The position numbers were made by a program, and so were the translations under genes. Under the pieces are notes generated by a model. That model was not told the DNA's origin. It searched no databases and saw only the letters and a list, made by a program, of their open reading frames with translations. Below are positions 20,036-30,479 of a stretch of DNA of 64,000 bases, piece after piece. The DNA comes from CAVSWT01 sp963731745 (GTDB lineage: Bacteria > Bacteroidota > Ignavibacteria > Ignavibacteriales > Ignavibacteriaceae): assembly GCA_963731745.1 (NCBI GenBank), contig CAVSWT010000023.1, positions 148,641-212,640 of the forward strand. Reading direction: 5' to 3'. Positions within the stretch are counted from its first letter, which is position 1. Every line of letters begins with the position of its first letter.

Positions 20036-21349
20036 TTGAATAAGATTTTACATTCTAGATTTGGTCGTGATGTATTCACCAATAGTATTATCCTTTTGAT
20101 TGCCAAATCTGCTGGCTTTATAATCCCTATTATAATTGCAAGAACAATTGGCATAAATCAGCAAACCGATGTCTTTTTCTTTTTATTTGCTTTCATAATG
20201 TTCTTCACTATGGCTGTTGCTTCAACATTAGAAGCGGTATTGGTGCCGTTTTTAGTCGGCATTGAAAATAAGAATAGAAATATTTTCATAAATAGTTTAT
20301 TAATGTGGAGTTTTTTAACTCTTTTAATAATAACAGTAATAGCTTTTTTATTATTAATTCCTGCATCATCGATTGTAACAAAATTTAATGCCGGGCAGAA
20401 CAGATTATTAATAAATCTATTTTGGGAATCTTCTCCTCTAGTTTTTATTATTATTTTTAATAGCATTTTTACTGCAGAGCTAGTTTCAAAAAAATATTTT
20501 AATCAGTCTTCATTCAGTGCCCTGCTGCGGGCATTAGTTATCATAATCACACTTATTTATTCTATTCCCAAATTTGGAATTAATGCATTACCAATATCAC
20601 TTTTATTCGGGGAAATTTCAAAATTAATTTTATTAGTTTATTTAGCAAGTAACAAATGTGAATATGAATTTAAAATAGAATATAAAATTGATGAACACTT
20701 TAAAGAATTTATAAATGTTGGGGGATTCCAATTTTTAAGTGTTGTAATAGTAAGTTTTAATCCTATTGTAGACAAAACTTTAGCAACCTGGCTTCAAGGA
20801 GGAAGCCTTACTATTATTGAGTATGCTGAGAAAATATATTTAATACCGATTACAGTGTTAAGTCTTGGTATCACTATGGTAATTTTACCTAGATGGTCGG
20901 AGAAATTTAAAAAAGGTGAATTAACAGCCTTAAAGAGCGAAATAAAAAAAAGTTCTAGCGCGTTATTTTTGGTTAGTATCATTTTTATCGTCCCAATTGT
21001 AGTATTCAGCAATGAAATTGTTTCTTTGTTATTTGGAAATAAAATTAATTTAAGTGAATTACAATCGATTTCATTAAATGCTGTTTATTACCTAATCGGA
21101 GTTCCTTTTTACCTAGTATGTTTAATTCTTATCAGAGCATTGGTCGCCTCAAAAAAAACTAAGACTCTTGTTCTAATTTCGATATTTCGATTATTCTTTA
21201 ATATTCTGTTTGATATTGTACTTATATATTATTTAGGAATATATGGTATAACTTTGTCCACTACAATAAATTCAATCATCTTATTAATAATGCTTTCAAA
21301 TTCTGCTTCAGTGATCTTTAACAAGAATCAGGACATTAAGTACGTATAA
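20036..21349 (+). CDS. Polysaccharide flippase, MurJ/Wzx type
   Basis: 437 residues from a TTG start, about 12-14 hydrophobic segments, MATE/MOP-fold family. The sequence resembles MurJ-like flippases (FTNSIILLIAKSAGFIIPIIIARTIGINQQTDVFFFLFAF, VDKTLATWLQGGSLTIIEYAEKIYLIPITVLSLGITMVILPRWSE). Within a polysaccharide locus it is expected to move lipid-linked repeat units across the inner membrane, although the sequence is MurJ-like rather than classical Wzx. The family usually has about 450-500 residues, so it is near full length. Confidence 0.85.
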   Translation: MNKILHSRFGRDVFTNSIILLIAKSAGFIIPIIIARTIGINQQTDVFFFLFAFIMFFTMAVASTLEAVLVPFLVGIENKNRNIFINSLLMWSFLTLLIITVIAFLLLIPASSIVTKFNAGQNRLLINLFWESSPLVFIIIFNSIFTAELVSKKYFNQSSFSALLRALVIIITLIYSIPKFGINALPISLLFGEISKLILLVYLASNKCEYEFKIEYKIDEHFKEFINVGGFQFLSVVIVSFNPIVDKTLATWLQGGSLTIIEYAEKIYLIPITVLSLGITMVILPRWSEKFKKGELTALKSEIKKSSSALFLVSIIFIVPIVVFSNEIVSLLFGNKINLSELQSISLNAVYYLIGVPFYLVCLILIRALVASKKTKTLVLISIFRLFFNILFDIVLIYYLGIYGITLSTTINSIILLIMLSNSASVIFNKNQDIKYV

Positions 21350-21395
21350 GAAATGTTTTATGGATGCAATAAATACTTGATACAAAGATAGGCAA

Positions 21396-22719
21396 ATGAG
21401 ACAAAAACATGTTCTAAAAATTATACTGTTTTTATCAATATATATTCCTTTTGAAGGATTTATACTGAAGATTTTTCCCCCGGAAATTGGTAGTATTTTA
21501 AGATATATCCCAGAAGTTATAATATATTATTATTTTTTTAAATTTGTCATCTTAAAAAAGTTACTAAAGTCATATAAAAAAAATAATACTGAAAAAATAT
21601 TTATAACTTTATTAAATTTTTGTACTAATTACTGCATTAATTAATGAAGTTAATGTCTTATTTGCTTTTCTCGAAATTAGATTATTGCTTCGGTTTGTAT
21701 TATTGATCTATATACTAACTAATTTAGAAATTGAGCAGGAGTATATAGAAAAACTAATTAAATTTATTGTGTTTGCTGGGATTATCCAAGCGGTTATCGG
21801 TATTTTCCAATCAATATTCCCAAATCAATTATATGATTTTTTTGCTCCAGGTGACTTCTCAGCTTTAGAAACTACTTCTGCACCTACAATTCAGGATTTA
21901 GGTTCAATATTAATTAGGGGAACTTTAACAAGGTACACTAACTTTGGTGATTATATATGTATTGTTGCTCTAGTATTCTGGGGATATTCTAGATTATATA
22001 AATATAAATATACCAATATATTTAAAGCAATTTTCATACTTGCTTTAATTCTAAGCGCCACAAGATCATCAATTACAATGTTTATCTTGGGAATATTAAT
22101 CTATGCGTATTTTGATAAAAAGAATTATAAATATTTGGCAATATTTTTCGCTATACCTATAATAATATTTACAGGTGAAATCATTGGAAATATTTCGGGT
22201 GAAAATCCTCTACAGAGATTTTATTCTTTGGCAGATAAAGGGTATCAATATAGCGAAAATCGATTTAGCTCCGGAAGTAGATTTGTTGTTATTAAATATG
22301 TCCCCGAAGAAATGGTGAAATTACCTATAAATTCATTAGTTGGATTTAGTCCTGGTAGTTTTAAATTTGGTGATAGAAGAGCTAATATTTTACAAAACAA
22401 ATTAAATTTAGATACATATTTTCATTTACATGATGTTTTTTGGATTCAGCTACTAGTTTCTTTGGGAATAATTGGACTTTTAATTTGGATTTTATTTTTG
22501 AAAAAATCGATGATGTTTCGTAAGAGTATAATAAAAGGTAAAGAAGGGCAAAATATTAAAAATGTAACTCTTCAAATAGCATTTGTACTTATGATTGCAC
22601 TAATTGCTTTTAATTTTTTTGGTGAATATTTTGAAGTAAGGGAAACTTCATTTTACCCGTGGTTATTTGTGGCGATGTCATTGAATATTTATAAAAATCA
22701 TAAGAATAATAATGAATAG
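21396..22719 (+). pseudogene. O-antigen polymerase/ligase (Wzy/WaaL-like), one frame change
   Basis: A membrane protein with 10-11 predicted segments. The first frame (21396-21640) runs into a stop; a +1 shift in the T5 run at about 21617 restores continuous sequence (FVLITALINEVNVLFAFLEIRLLLRFVLLIYI) to 22719, giving about 440 residues. The Wzy_C/O-antigen-ligase pattern is seen in the middle (ILSATRSSITMFILGILIYAYF) and the large periplasmic loop (RFYSLADKGYQYSENRFSSGSRFVV, HLHDVFWIQLLVSLGIIGLLIW). Role: polymerises or ligates the repeat unit in the periplasm. The single homopolymer shift makes a consensus error likely. Confidence 0.78.
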
Positions 22720-22748
22720 TTTGTTTATTCAAAATATCATCTATAGAT

Positions 22749-24436
22749 ATGATCACGATTGAACAACCATTTTGGGGCATAAATTGGAGTAGAGATACAA
22801 GAGTAAAAGCCTATCCTCAGATTTTTCTAGATCAAGACGTTGAAAATAGCTTAGGAAAATTTTTTGAACAAAACTTCGGAAATCATTTTCATATTAGATA
22901 TCCAGGTGGATCATTTGTTCAAAGTTTTAATCTAAATCCTAAAGAATTTCTAAAGGATTATTATACACCCAGTCCAGAAATATTTTTTCAATTTATAAAA
23001 AGAAATAATCTTAAGGTTTTGCATCAATTGCCAACTTCTAATTTTATTTCTAAGGGAAATGGCCCTGAGCCAATTAGGAAATTTGGTCGCTTTATACCAA
23101 TAGATCTTGAGTTATTTGATAAGCTAATTGACATGGCCGAAAAATACTGTAAATGGTTACAGAATGAAAATTATTGGGATTTTATCATTGCATTTGAAAT
23201 TGGTAATGAAGATTATTCAAAGGTCGAAGGACTATTCTCTCCCAAAGAATATGTTTTTTTTGTTGAAAAATATATAAATATGCTCACAAAAATTGATGAT
23301 CAAGTAAGGATAATAGTTAATACTAGACCATTAGTTGGGGATGAAGATTGGGGTATTAAAGTATTAGAAAAATTAAAAGAAAAAAAATTAGTAAATAAAA
23401 TATTCGGAGTTGCTACTCACATTTATCCCGGTTGGATGGTAAAAGAGTTAAATAATAGAAATATAGACTTTCATAGTTATGTTTTTTCTAATAACTCAAG
23501 TTTTTTAAAGAATCCTAATTACTCTTTACTTACCCAGAAATTAGATGAATTAAATTATCCAAAAGAATGCAAGATTTATGTAACAGAATGTTCAATAGAT
23601 TTAACTTTATTTAATTGGGTTAATAATAGGAAGGATTTAAGTGCAGGACTTGGATTAGCTAAAGACATAATTGAATTAATAGGTGATTCAAGATTTGGAG
23701 GATTATCATATTTTGCATTGTTTCATCAATATTTAATTGAATCGAAGAATAAGCAAATTGATATGGATGTTAAAAAAACTTTTGTTACAGATTGGGGATT
23801 AGGCGAACTTTGGTTTTTCCCGGAATCAAAAAAAGAAAAATTTGTCCCAACACCCTTGCTTAAAATTCTTGGTATAATTTCACAATGTTTTAACAATAAT
23901 AAAAAATATGGGACCTTAAAGATATCAGACAATTGCAATGCAATATTGATTTTAAACAATGAAGATGAATATGTGATGGTTATATTAAATTTGAATGATT
24001 CTGATGAAAAAATAGATTTGTTAACTGAAGCAAAGATTAACGTCATTAATGGGGGATTAAATGCAAGATCAATTCCGTTAGGGGTGACCAAGATTACAGA
24101 TGGCAGTTTATCCTCCGAAGCAGAGGATACATCTTTAACAAAAGGTTTTACTTTGCCAGGATATTCTTTGGCATATGCAAAGTTTAATTCGGCTAAATTA
24201 AACGGTAGGAAAATTTCCGAAGATATAATTGGGTATAGAGGTTTTTAAAAGGCAAAGAATTAAATTATGGTTCTTTTGGAATTAGAGTTAATGATAATTA
24301 TATAGAATTATTCCCCAACGGTGCCCAAATTAGAGGAAAATCTTTAAATCTTTTACCTGTTTCTAATGATAAGATTCATCACTTTTTGAAGATAAATAAT
24401 GATGACATAGAGGAATGGAGTATTGAAGAATCATAA
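22749..24436 (+). pseudogene. Clan-A glycoside hydrolase-like protein, frame change near the 3' end
   Basis: The first frame (499 residues) stops at 24248; adding one T to the T5 run at 24242 continues with LKGKELNYGSFGIRV to 24436, about 562 residues in all. No signal peptide. The fold looks like a clan GH-A TIM barrel: acid/base pair N153-E154 in AFEIGNED, and a candidate nucleophile E280 in IYVTECSIDL, 126 residues later, followed by a beta-sandwich tail as in GH39/GH51/GH79 enzymes. The family cannot be fixed by eye. It lies between the polymerase and a glycosyltransferase, so it may trim or remodel the locus polysaccharide. Confidence 0.65.
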
Positions 24437-24602
24437 AATATCAAGGAAAATATTTTTTAAATATTCTCTTTTTAGTTTTTTTGCACTCCCTCTATTTTTA
24501 AAGATATTCATAAAGAAAAATCCGCAAAAACCAAATAAACAGAAGCTTATATTAACTTTAAAAAGAACAGATGGAAGCAAACAAAATATTGTAATTGATT
24601 AG
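24423..24602 (+). CDS. Small basic single-span membrane protein
   Basis: 59 residues from a TTG start, overlapping the restored end of the hydrolase gene by 14 bases. The N-terminus KNHKISRKIFFKYSLFSFF is basic then hydrophobic (residues 10-28), followed by a Lys-rich tail (KKNPQKPNKQKLILTLKRTDGSKQN). It could be a small inner-membrane partner or a signal-anchored protein of the polysaccharide machinery; no family is recognised. Supported only by frame, overlap and composition. Confidence 0.45.
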   Translation: MKNHKISRKIFFKYSLFSFFALPLFLKIFIKKNPQKPNKQKLILTLKRTDGSKQNIVID

Positions 24603-24687
24603 AAATAATCATACGGTTCAATATAAATCAACATTTTAACTGCAAATTAAAATAAAATATTTTTTTTATTATCCATAATAAAAGTAA

Positions 24688-25770
24688 ATGATTAGTATAG
24701 CTTTACTACAACGTGTTTTACCCGATTTCCGATACGATTTATTTAGAAAATTATCTGAAGAGGATGGAATAAAATTAAAAGTATTCTTTGGCGAAGGATC
24801 AAAAACAGGTGCTTCTAAAAATACTTCAAGAGATTATTCGATATTTGCAAAAAAAATATACTCATTTTGCTATATTAAAAGTAAAGTACGGATGGTGCAG
24901 CCTTTCTTATTTTTTCATCTTTTAAGATTTAACCCTGAAGTTATAATAAGCGAACCAGCCACTTATTTCCCTAATAATTTCATTGCGTTCATCTATGCTA
25001 AAATATTTGGAAAGAAATTTGTTTGGTGGGAGATAGGAATGGATAAAGAAAAACATCCATTAAGAAAAATGATTGAACCTTTAATAAAAATAATGATTAA
25101 AAATGCTAATTCTTATTTGGCATATTCTAATCAAGGGAAAAATTATTTAATTAAATATTATAATATTAATCCAAATAAAATATTTATTGCATACAATACT
25201 ATTTATAACGAGCCATCGATTGATAAGAATCTGAATCGGAATACTAAAATAGAGCTTTCAATTGAAAATAATGAAAAAGTAATTGCTTATGTCGGTGCAC
25301 TGGAAAAAAGAAAAAAATTAGAAATAATTTTTGATAGTTTTAAGAACTTTTCCAAAAAAGTACCTTCACACTTATTGATTATTGGTGATGGTATTGATGA
25401 CAGTTATTATAGAAATTATTCGCAGAAAATTAACAATATTCATTTTCTGGGACATAGACAAATCCAAGAAGCAAATAAATATTTGATGATTTCAGATTAT
25501 ACAGTTTTGCCTTCTCAAGGCGGCTTGGCAATCAATCATTCTCTATCTTGCGGCACCCCTGTGATTTGCGGTGTTAATGATGGAACAGAAAGGGATCTAA
25601 TTAAAGAAGATGTAACGGGTGTGATATTAAATGAAATTAATTCAGAGAAATTGACAAAAGAACTGCAAAAGAATAAGAAATATGATAGAGATTCGATTAG
25701 GGAATTTTATTTTTCTAATTATTCTATTCAAAAGATGATTGCTCAAATTAAAAGAGCAGCAACTATTTAG
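24688..25770 (+). CDS. Glycosyltransferase, GT4-like (GT-B fold)
   Basis: 360 residues. C-terminal GT-B domain: KVIAYVGALEKRKKLEIIFDSF, HLLIIGDGIDDSYY, IHFLGHRQIQEANKYLMISDYTVLPSQGGLAINHSLSCGTPVICG, where the ExxxxxxE motif is altered (QGGLAINHSLSCGTPVI). The N-terminal half has the acceptor-side segment WWEIGMDKEKHPLRK. Such a C-terminal domain binds a nucleotide-sugar donor; the acceptor is a membrane-linked oligosaccharide. Sugar specificity is not readable. Followed 8 bases later by an acetyltransferase, suggesting an operon. Confidence 0.85.
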   Translation: MISIALLQRVLPDFRYDLFRKLSEEDGIKLKVFFGEGSKTGASKNTSRDYSIFAKKIYSFCYIKSKVRMVQPFLFFHLLRFNPEVIISEPATYFPNNFIAFIYAKIFGKKFVWWEIGMDKEKHPLRKMIEPLIKIMIKNANSYLAYSNQGKNYLIKYYNINPNKIFIAYNTIYNEPSIDKNLNRNTKIELSIENNEKVIAYVGALEKRKKLEIIFDSFKNFSKKVPSHLLIIGDGIDDSYYRNYSQKINNIHFLGHRQIQEANKYLMISDYTVLPSQGGLAINHSLSCGTPVICGVNDGTERDLIKEDVTGVILNEINSEKLTKELQKNKKYDRDSIREFYFSNYSIQKMIAQIKRAATI

Positions 25771-25778
25771 ATATTCAA

Positions 25779-26495
25779 ATGTTAACAAAAAAAATATTAA
25801 ATGTTATTTCAGATTATATAACAAAAAGTAAAGGAGAGAAAAACTACACTTTAGATAGTTCGCTAGGTTTTTCTTCAATTACTTCCATTCTTTATATGAG
25901 AATTAGAATGCTTTTAAAGGGCTCTATAATTAGATTACTTTTTAAGCATTCTGGCGGACTTGTGTTTGTTGGTTCTAAAACTAGAATCAGTAATAAAAAT
26001 TTAATTAGCTGCGGAAAGAATCTTACAATTAAAGATGGCGTTATCATAACAGCTTTATCAAAAGGAGGTATAACATTTGGAGATAACGTTTCTATAGGAA
26101 ATTATGCCATCATTGAATGTACAGGTGTAATTAGAAATCTGGGGGAGCAGTTAATCATTGGGAATAATTCAAATATAGGGGATTTCAATTTTATTGCCGT
26201 AAGAGGAAAAATAGAAATCGGAAATAATGTATTATTTGGACCAAGAGTAAACATGCACGCAGAAAATCATAATTTCTCTAGTATTGAAATACCAATTAAA
26301 AACCAGGGGGAAACAAGAAAAGGAATAACAATAGAAGATGATGTATGGATTGGCGCAGGCTCTGTGATATTAGACGGCACAACAATTGGGAAAGGATCAA
26401 TTGTTTCCGCTGGCGCTGTTGTTAATAAGGATGTTGAACCTTATTCTATAGTTGGGGGTGTGCCTGCTAAGCTTATTAAAAAGAGAATCGAATGA
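25779..26495 (+). CDS. Acyltransferase, left-handed beta-helix (WbbJ/CapG type)
   Basis: 238 residues. Hexapeptide repeats from about 75 onward (ITFGDNVSIGNYAIIECTG, LIIGNNSNIGDFNFIAVRG, IEIGNNVLFGPRVNMHAENHNF) with the catalytic His in MHAENHNF, then the C-terminal GVVNKDVEPYSIVGGVPAKLIKKR-like end. Expected to transfer acetyl from acetyl-CoA to a sugar hydroxyl of the polysaccharide. It overlaps the next glycosyltransferase by four bases (ATGA), implying translational coupling. Confidence 0.88.
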   Translation: MLTKKILNVISDYITKSKGEKNYTLDSSLGFSSITSILYMRIRMLLKGSIIRLLFKHSGGLVFVGSKTRISNKNLISCGKNLTIKDGVIITALSKGGITFGDNVSIGNYAIIECTGVIRNLGEQLIIGNNSNIGDFNFIAVRGKIEIGNNVLFGPRVNMHAENHNFSSIEIPIKNQGETRKGITIEDDVWIGAGSVILDGTTIGKGSIVSAGAVVNKDVEPYSIVGGVPAKLIKKRIE

Positions 26496-27727
26496 ATATA
26501 TTAATGATCAATAAGTACTATTATAATTTCGGCGGCGCTGAAAATTATATGTTCAGCCTTTCTAAATTACTTACAGATAGAGGCCACAAAGTAATTCCTT
26601 TTTCAATGAAGCATCCCAAAAATTATAGCTCTGATTATTCCAAATATTTTGTTGAAGAAATTGATTACAATAATGCTTCCGCAGCTGATAAATTTAAGTC
26701 AGGTTTAAAAAGTATTTATTCCAATGAAGCGAGAAATAATTTATCTAAATTGTTAGATGAACAAACAGTTGATATTGCTCATTTACATAATTACAATTTT
26801 CAATTAACACCTTCCATTTTATTTGAATTAAAAAAAAGAAATATACCGGTTGTAAATACACTGCATGATCCTCAGATCATTTGTCCGCATCACAGGCTTT
26901 TTAATTATCAACAGATGGCCATTTGTGAAAAGTGCAATGGATTAAAATTTTATAATGCTTTTTTAACAAAGTGTATTAAAAATTCATATACTAAAAGTTT
27001 TTTGGGCACAATCGAATCTTATGTTTATCATTGGTCAAAAATTTATGAAAAGATAGATTTGTTTATTTCTCCAAGCAATTTTTTAATGGGTAAAATTATT
27101 GAATTTGGAATGAAGAATATCAATATTAAAATGATTCCAAATTTTTATAATGAAGAAATTATAAGCAAAGAAAGAGAATACAGCAATGAGGTAATTTATA
27201 TAGGAAGGATTTCGGAAGAAAAAGGTTTGGCTACTTTAATAGATGCTTTTAGAAATTTAAAAGAATTAAATCTAAAAATAATTGGAGACGGCCCTGAAAA
27301 ACAGAAACTGGAAAACGCGGTTAAAACCAACAATTTAAATAATATACAGTTCCTCGGACATTTATCACAAGAAGAAATAAAATCGCATTTACAAAAAAGT
27401 TTATTTTTAGTAGTTCCTTCGGAATGGTATGAAAACTGTCCTCTAACAGTTTTAGAAGCCATGGCAAATAGCAAAGCTGTGCTGGGTAGCCGATTGGGAG
27501 GAATTGTTGATTTAGTGGAAGAAAATAGGACCGGTTTATTATTTAAAGCCGGAGATGAAAAAGATCTCAAAGAAAAAATTGAATATATGGCGGCACACAA
27601 GGAAGATGTTATAAGAATGGGAAAATGTGCAGGTAAATTGGCAAAAGAAAAATATACTCCAGAAAAACACATCAAGTTAATTGAAAACGAATATAAAGAA
27701 ATAATTTCAAAATATAGGTTATCATGA
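26492..27727 (+). CDS. Glycosyltransferase family 4 protein
   Basis: 411 residues. N-terminal acceptor domain (NKYYYNFGGAENYMFSLSKLLTDRGH), a Cys/His-rich insert (DPQIICPHHRLFNYQQMAICEKCNG) and C-terminal donor domain: EVIYIGRISEEKGLATLIDAF, LKIIGDGPEKQKLE, IQFLGHLSQEEIKSHLQKSLFLVVPSEWYENCPLTVLEAMANSKAV. The EX7E motif is present (ENCPLTVLE). It adds a sugar to the lipid-linked oligosaccharide. It overlaps the preceding acetyltransferase and the following reductase by four bases each, so these genes form a tight operon. Confidence 0.9.
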   Translation: MNILMINKYYYNFGGAENYMFSLSKLLTDRGHKVIPFSMKHPKNYSSDYSKYFVEEIDYNNASAADKFKSGLKSIYSNEARNNLSKLLDEQTVDIAHLHNYNFQLTPSILFELKKRNIPVVNTLHDPQIICPHHRLFNYQQMAICEKCNGLKFYNAFLTKCIKNSYTKSFLGTIESYVYHWSKIYEKIDLFISPSNFLMGKIIEFGMKNINIKMIPNFYNEEIISKEREYSNEVIYIGRISEEKGLATLIDAFRNLKELNLKIIGDGPEKQKLENAVKTNNLNNIQFLGHLSQEEIKSHLQKSLFLVVPSEWYENCPLTVLEAMANSKAVLGSRLGGIVDLVEENRTGLLFKAGDEKDLKEKIEYMAAHKEDVIRMGKCAGKLAKEKYTPEKHIKLIENEYKEIISKYRLS

Positions 27728-28620
27728 AAAAAATATATATAGCAGGCTGTGGTGGAATGCTGGGTGAAGCATTCTATAAACAATTTAAGGAATCTTATAA
27801 TCTTAAATGTACTGATAAAGATGTTAATGAAGATTGGTTAAGTTATCTGGATTTTAGAGATTTTGAAAAATATAAAGCAGATGTATTAGAATTTAAGCCG
27901 GATTATCTCTTTCATTTAGGAGCTTACACTGACTTGGAATATTGTGAAAATAATCCGGACAATACTTACCAAACTAATACATTAGCTGTCGAAAATGCAG
28001 TATATATTGCTAACGAATTGGACATACCTCTACTTTATATAAGTACAGCTGGTATTTACGATGGTAATAAACAATTATATGACGATTGGGATATGCCTAA
28101 CCCTTTAGGCGTTTATGCTCGTTCAAAATATATGGGAGAATTATTTGTACAGAGAAATGTAAAAAAACATTTAATCTGCAGAGCAGGTTGGATGATGGGA
28201 GCTGGGCCAAAGAAAGATAAAAAGTTCATTCAAAAAATTATGAAGCAGGTTAAAGAAGGTAAAAAGGAATTATTTATTGTTAATGATAAAGATGGTACTC
28301 CGACTTTCACTCATGATTTTGCAAAGAATGTTAAACTTTTATTGGAGAAAGAATTTTGGGGACTTTATAATATGGTTTGCGGCGGTCAGACTAGCAGATT
28401 GGAAGTAGCTAAAGAACTTATTAAAGTTATTGGCTATGAGAATAAAATTAAAATAACAGAAGTTGACTCAGATTACTTCAAAGATGTTTATTATGCAGAA
28501 CGCCCTCCATCAGAACGTTTAATAAATAAGAAATTAATTTTAAGAGATATGAATATAATGAGAGATTGGCGTATTGCATTAAAAGATTACATCGATAATT
28601 ATTATCAGAATTATTTATAA
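27724..28620 (+). CDS. RmlD-like dTDP-4-dehydrorhamnose reductase
   Basis: 298 residues, extended short-chain dehydrogenase. N-terminal NAD(P)-binding IAGCGGMLGEAFY (GxxGxxG altered to GCGGMLG), LGAYTDLEYCENNPDNTYQTNTLAVENAV as in RmlD, and the catalytic YARSK (Y137-K141 region). It reduces a dTDP-4-keto sugar to dTDP-rhamnose or a related sugar. RmlA and RmlC lie at 35781 and 36836; no RmlB was found in the window. Overlaps the upstream glycosyltransferase by four bases. Confidence 0.85.
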   Translation: MKKIYIAGCGGMLGEAFYKQFKESYNLKCTDKDVNEDWLSYLDFRDFEKYKADVLEFKPDYLFHLGAYTDLEYCENNPDNTYQTNTLAVENAVYIANELDIPLLYISTAGIYDGNKQLYDDWDMPNPLGVYARSKYMGELFVQRNVKKHLICRAGWMMGAGPKKDKKFIQKIMKQVKEGKKELFIVNDKDGTPTFTHDFAKNVKLLLEKEFWGLYNMVCGGQTSRLEVAKELIKVIGYENKIKITEVDSDYFKDVYYAERPPSERLINKKLILRDMNIMRDWRIALKDYIDNYYQNYL

Positions 28621-28628
28621 ACAGAATT

Positions 28629-29728
28629 ATGAAAGTTGCAATAATAGGCACCAGGGGTATACCGGCATCTTATAGCGGGTTTGAAACTTCGGTTCAGGAA
28701 ACAGCTGTAAGATTTGTTAAGAAAGATATTCATACAACCGTTTACTGCAGGTCAAATCATTATGAGAAAAAATTAGGAGAATACAGGGGTGTTAAACTTG
28801 CTTATTTGCCTTCAATAAAATCAAAACATTTTGATACAATTACAAATACCCTTTTATCTTTCTTTCATTTACTCTTCAACCAATATGATATCATAATTGT
28901 GTATGGTGTTGGTAACGCACTCTTTATACCCTTAATAAAGTTGTTTGCAAAACCCGTTATATCTGTGGTGGATGGTGCAGATTGGGAACGGAAAAAATGG
29001 GGCAATTTTGCTAAAGCTTTCTTACGATTCAGCAGATTGTTCTGCAGTAAGATTTTCCAATTATTATGTAGTTGATAATGAATTGCTGGTTACCGATTAC
29101 TATAAAAGGTTTGGAGTGAAACCCGTTTATATTCCCTACGGTGCTAATCTTCAATTCTCTAATAAAGAAGAAGTATTAAAAAAATATGGGGTTGAAAAAC
29201 AAAAGTATATTATTTTCATAGGCAGGTTTGTTAAAGAAAAAGGAATAGAGTTTCTGATAGAAAGTTTCGAAGAAGTTGGAACAGATGTAAAACTTATAAT
29301 TATTGGCGATAATACAACCGATCCGGAATATGTTAAAAATCTTAAGCACACAACTGATCAGAGAATAATATTTACCGGATTTTTGTTTGGTGAGGAATAT
29401 GAGACCTTATTACATAATGCTTTGTTTTATGTCTCATGTTCGTTTCTTGAAGGTACTTCACCATCTCTGTTAAGTGCAATGGCGATAAATGGATTTGCAC
29501 TCGTAAGCGACTTAAAAGAAAATCTCGAAACACTAAAAGGCAGTTGTGCAACTTTTAAGACTTCTGATTCCGAGGACTTTAAAACGCAAATTGAAATATT
29601 ATTTAAACAATGAAACTTTAATTGAAAAGGAAAGAGAAATAACAAAGCATGTTATTGAAAAATATTATACATGGGAAAAAATAACTAATCAATACATATA
29701 TTTATTTAATAAAATTCTAAAAAATTAA
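28629..29728 (+). pseudogene. Glycosyltransferase (DUF1972 + GT4 type) with two frame changes
   Basis: The N-terminal frame from 28629 has the typical DUF1972 opening (KVAIIGTRGIPASYSGFETSVQE, HTTVYCRSNHYE, VDGADWERKKWGNFAKAF). A +1 shift near 29030 gives SADCSAVRFSNYYVVDNELLVTDYYKRFG and the donor domain (IFIGRFVKEKGIEFLIESF, IIFTGFLFGEEYETLLHNALFYVSCSFLEGTSPSLLSAMA). A second +1 shift near 29605 adds the tail to 29728 (NNETLIEKEREITKHV..). Merged length is about 366 residues, normal for the family, which adds rhamnose or similar sugars. Both shifts have the same sign and lie in AT-rich words; either consensus errors or recent decay. Confidence 0.75.
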
Positions 29729-29739
29729 ATCAACGTATA

Positions 29740-30006
29740 ATGATAGGTATTGGTGCACAGGAAATTTGGATGTACGAAAATTTTAGCAAATTAAACAAAG
29801 GCGTAATGATAGGTATTGGTGCAGGCTTCGATTATATTGCGGGCAAAACCCAGCATGCACCGGAATGGATGAAAAATTTATCTTTGGAATGGCTGTACAG
29901 GCTGATTCAAGAACCCGGAAGATTGTGGAAAAGATATTTAATTACTAACACCTTATTTCTATTATACATAACGCTGGAATTGATTGGATTAAAAAAGTTT
30001 GAATGA
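29740..30006 (+). pseudogene. C-terminal remnant of WecG/TagA/CpsF glycosyltransferase
   Basis: 88 residues matching only the last third of this family, which is usually about 240 residues: GVMIGIGAGFDYIAGKTQHAPEWMKNLSLEWLYRLIQEPGRLWKRYL. The N-terminal catalytic portion is missing. The first 22 codons repeat the later word ATGATAGGTATTGGTGCA (29740 and 29805), a small internal duplication. A second, more damaged copy of the last 180 bases lies at 30766-30946, on the far side of the toxin-antitoxin genes. Not expected to be active. Confidence 0.85.
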
Positions 30007-30269
30007 ATGTAAGATTAAAAGATTAAAAGATTAAAAGATTAAAAGATTAAATGAATGAATGAATGATTGAATGTTGGCAAAAGTGCACTGGCATTGCGAG
30101 CTCGTTTTTGCGAGAGAAAGATTGTTCGATTGAATGAAAGCTAAGATAGAGGAAACTGTAGCGGAAAACTCTTTAAGGACATGAGCATTGAAGATTGATA
30201 TAGTTTTTCTTAAATGTTATTATTAAAATTATCTAATAAGATTATATCCAATTTTATAATGAGGAAAAA
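30007..30269. repeat. AGATTAAA / GAATGAAT low-complexity tract and leader of the toxin-antitoxin cassette
   Basis: 30011-30050 is five copies of AGATTAAA-type words followed by GAATGAATGAATGATTGAATG. The rest, to 30269, has no gene and includes a small hairpin (GCGAGCTCGTTTTTGCGAG, about 30097-30115). An AT-rich stretch before 30270 should hold the antitoxin promoter. Confidence 0.7.
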
Positions 30270-30479
30270 ATGGATACAAAAACAATCTTAAATGAAGCAT
30301 TGCAATTAAGGCCTGCTGAAAGACTTCACTTAATAGAATTGCTTACACAAAGCCTTAATAGACCTGATGAAAAAATCGAACAGATCTGGGCTGAGGAATC
30401 GGAAAGAAGATATAAAGCTTTAAAAGAGGGAAAAGTAAAATCAATTCCGTTAGATGAAATTGTTCTAAGGTATAAATAA
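30270..30479 (+). CDS. Antitoxin of ParE/RelE-type module (addiction module component family)
   Basis: 69 residues with the recognisable addiction-module pattern (ILNEALQLRPAERLHLIELLTQSLN, IEQIWAEESERRYKALKEGKVKSIPLDEI). Such proteins bind and neutralise the neighbouring toxin and usually repress their own promoter. GAGGAAAAA lies seven bases before the ATG. Its stop is directly followed by the toxin start at 30480, as expected for a coupled pair. Confidence 0.88.
   Translation: MDTKTILNEALQLRPAERLHLIELLTQSLNRPDEKIEQIWAEESERRYKALKEGKVKSIPLDEIVLRYK

Noticed and set aside
29740..30006. Functional WecG/TagA glycosyltransferase
   Set aside because: Only the C-terminal third is present; the catalytic N-terminal domain is missing.
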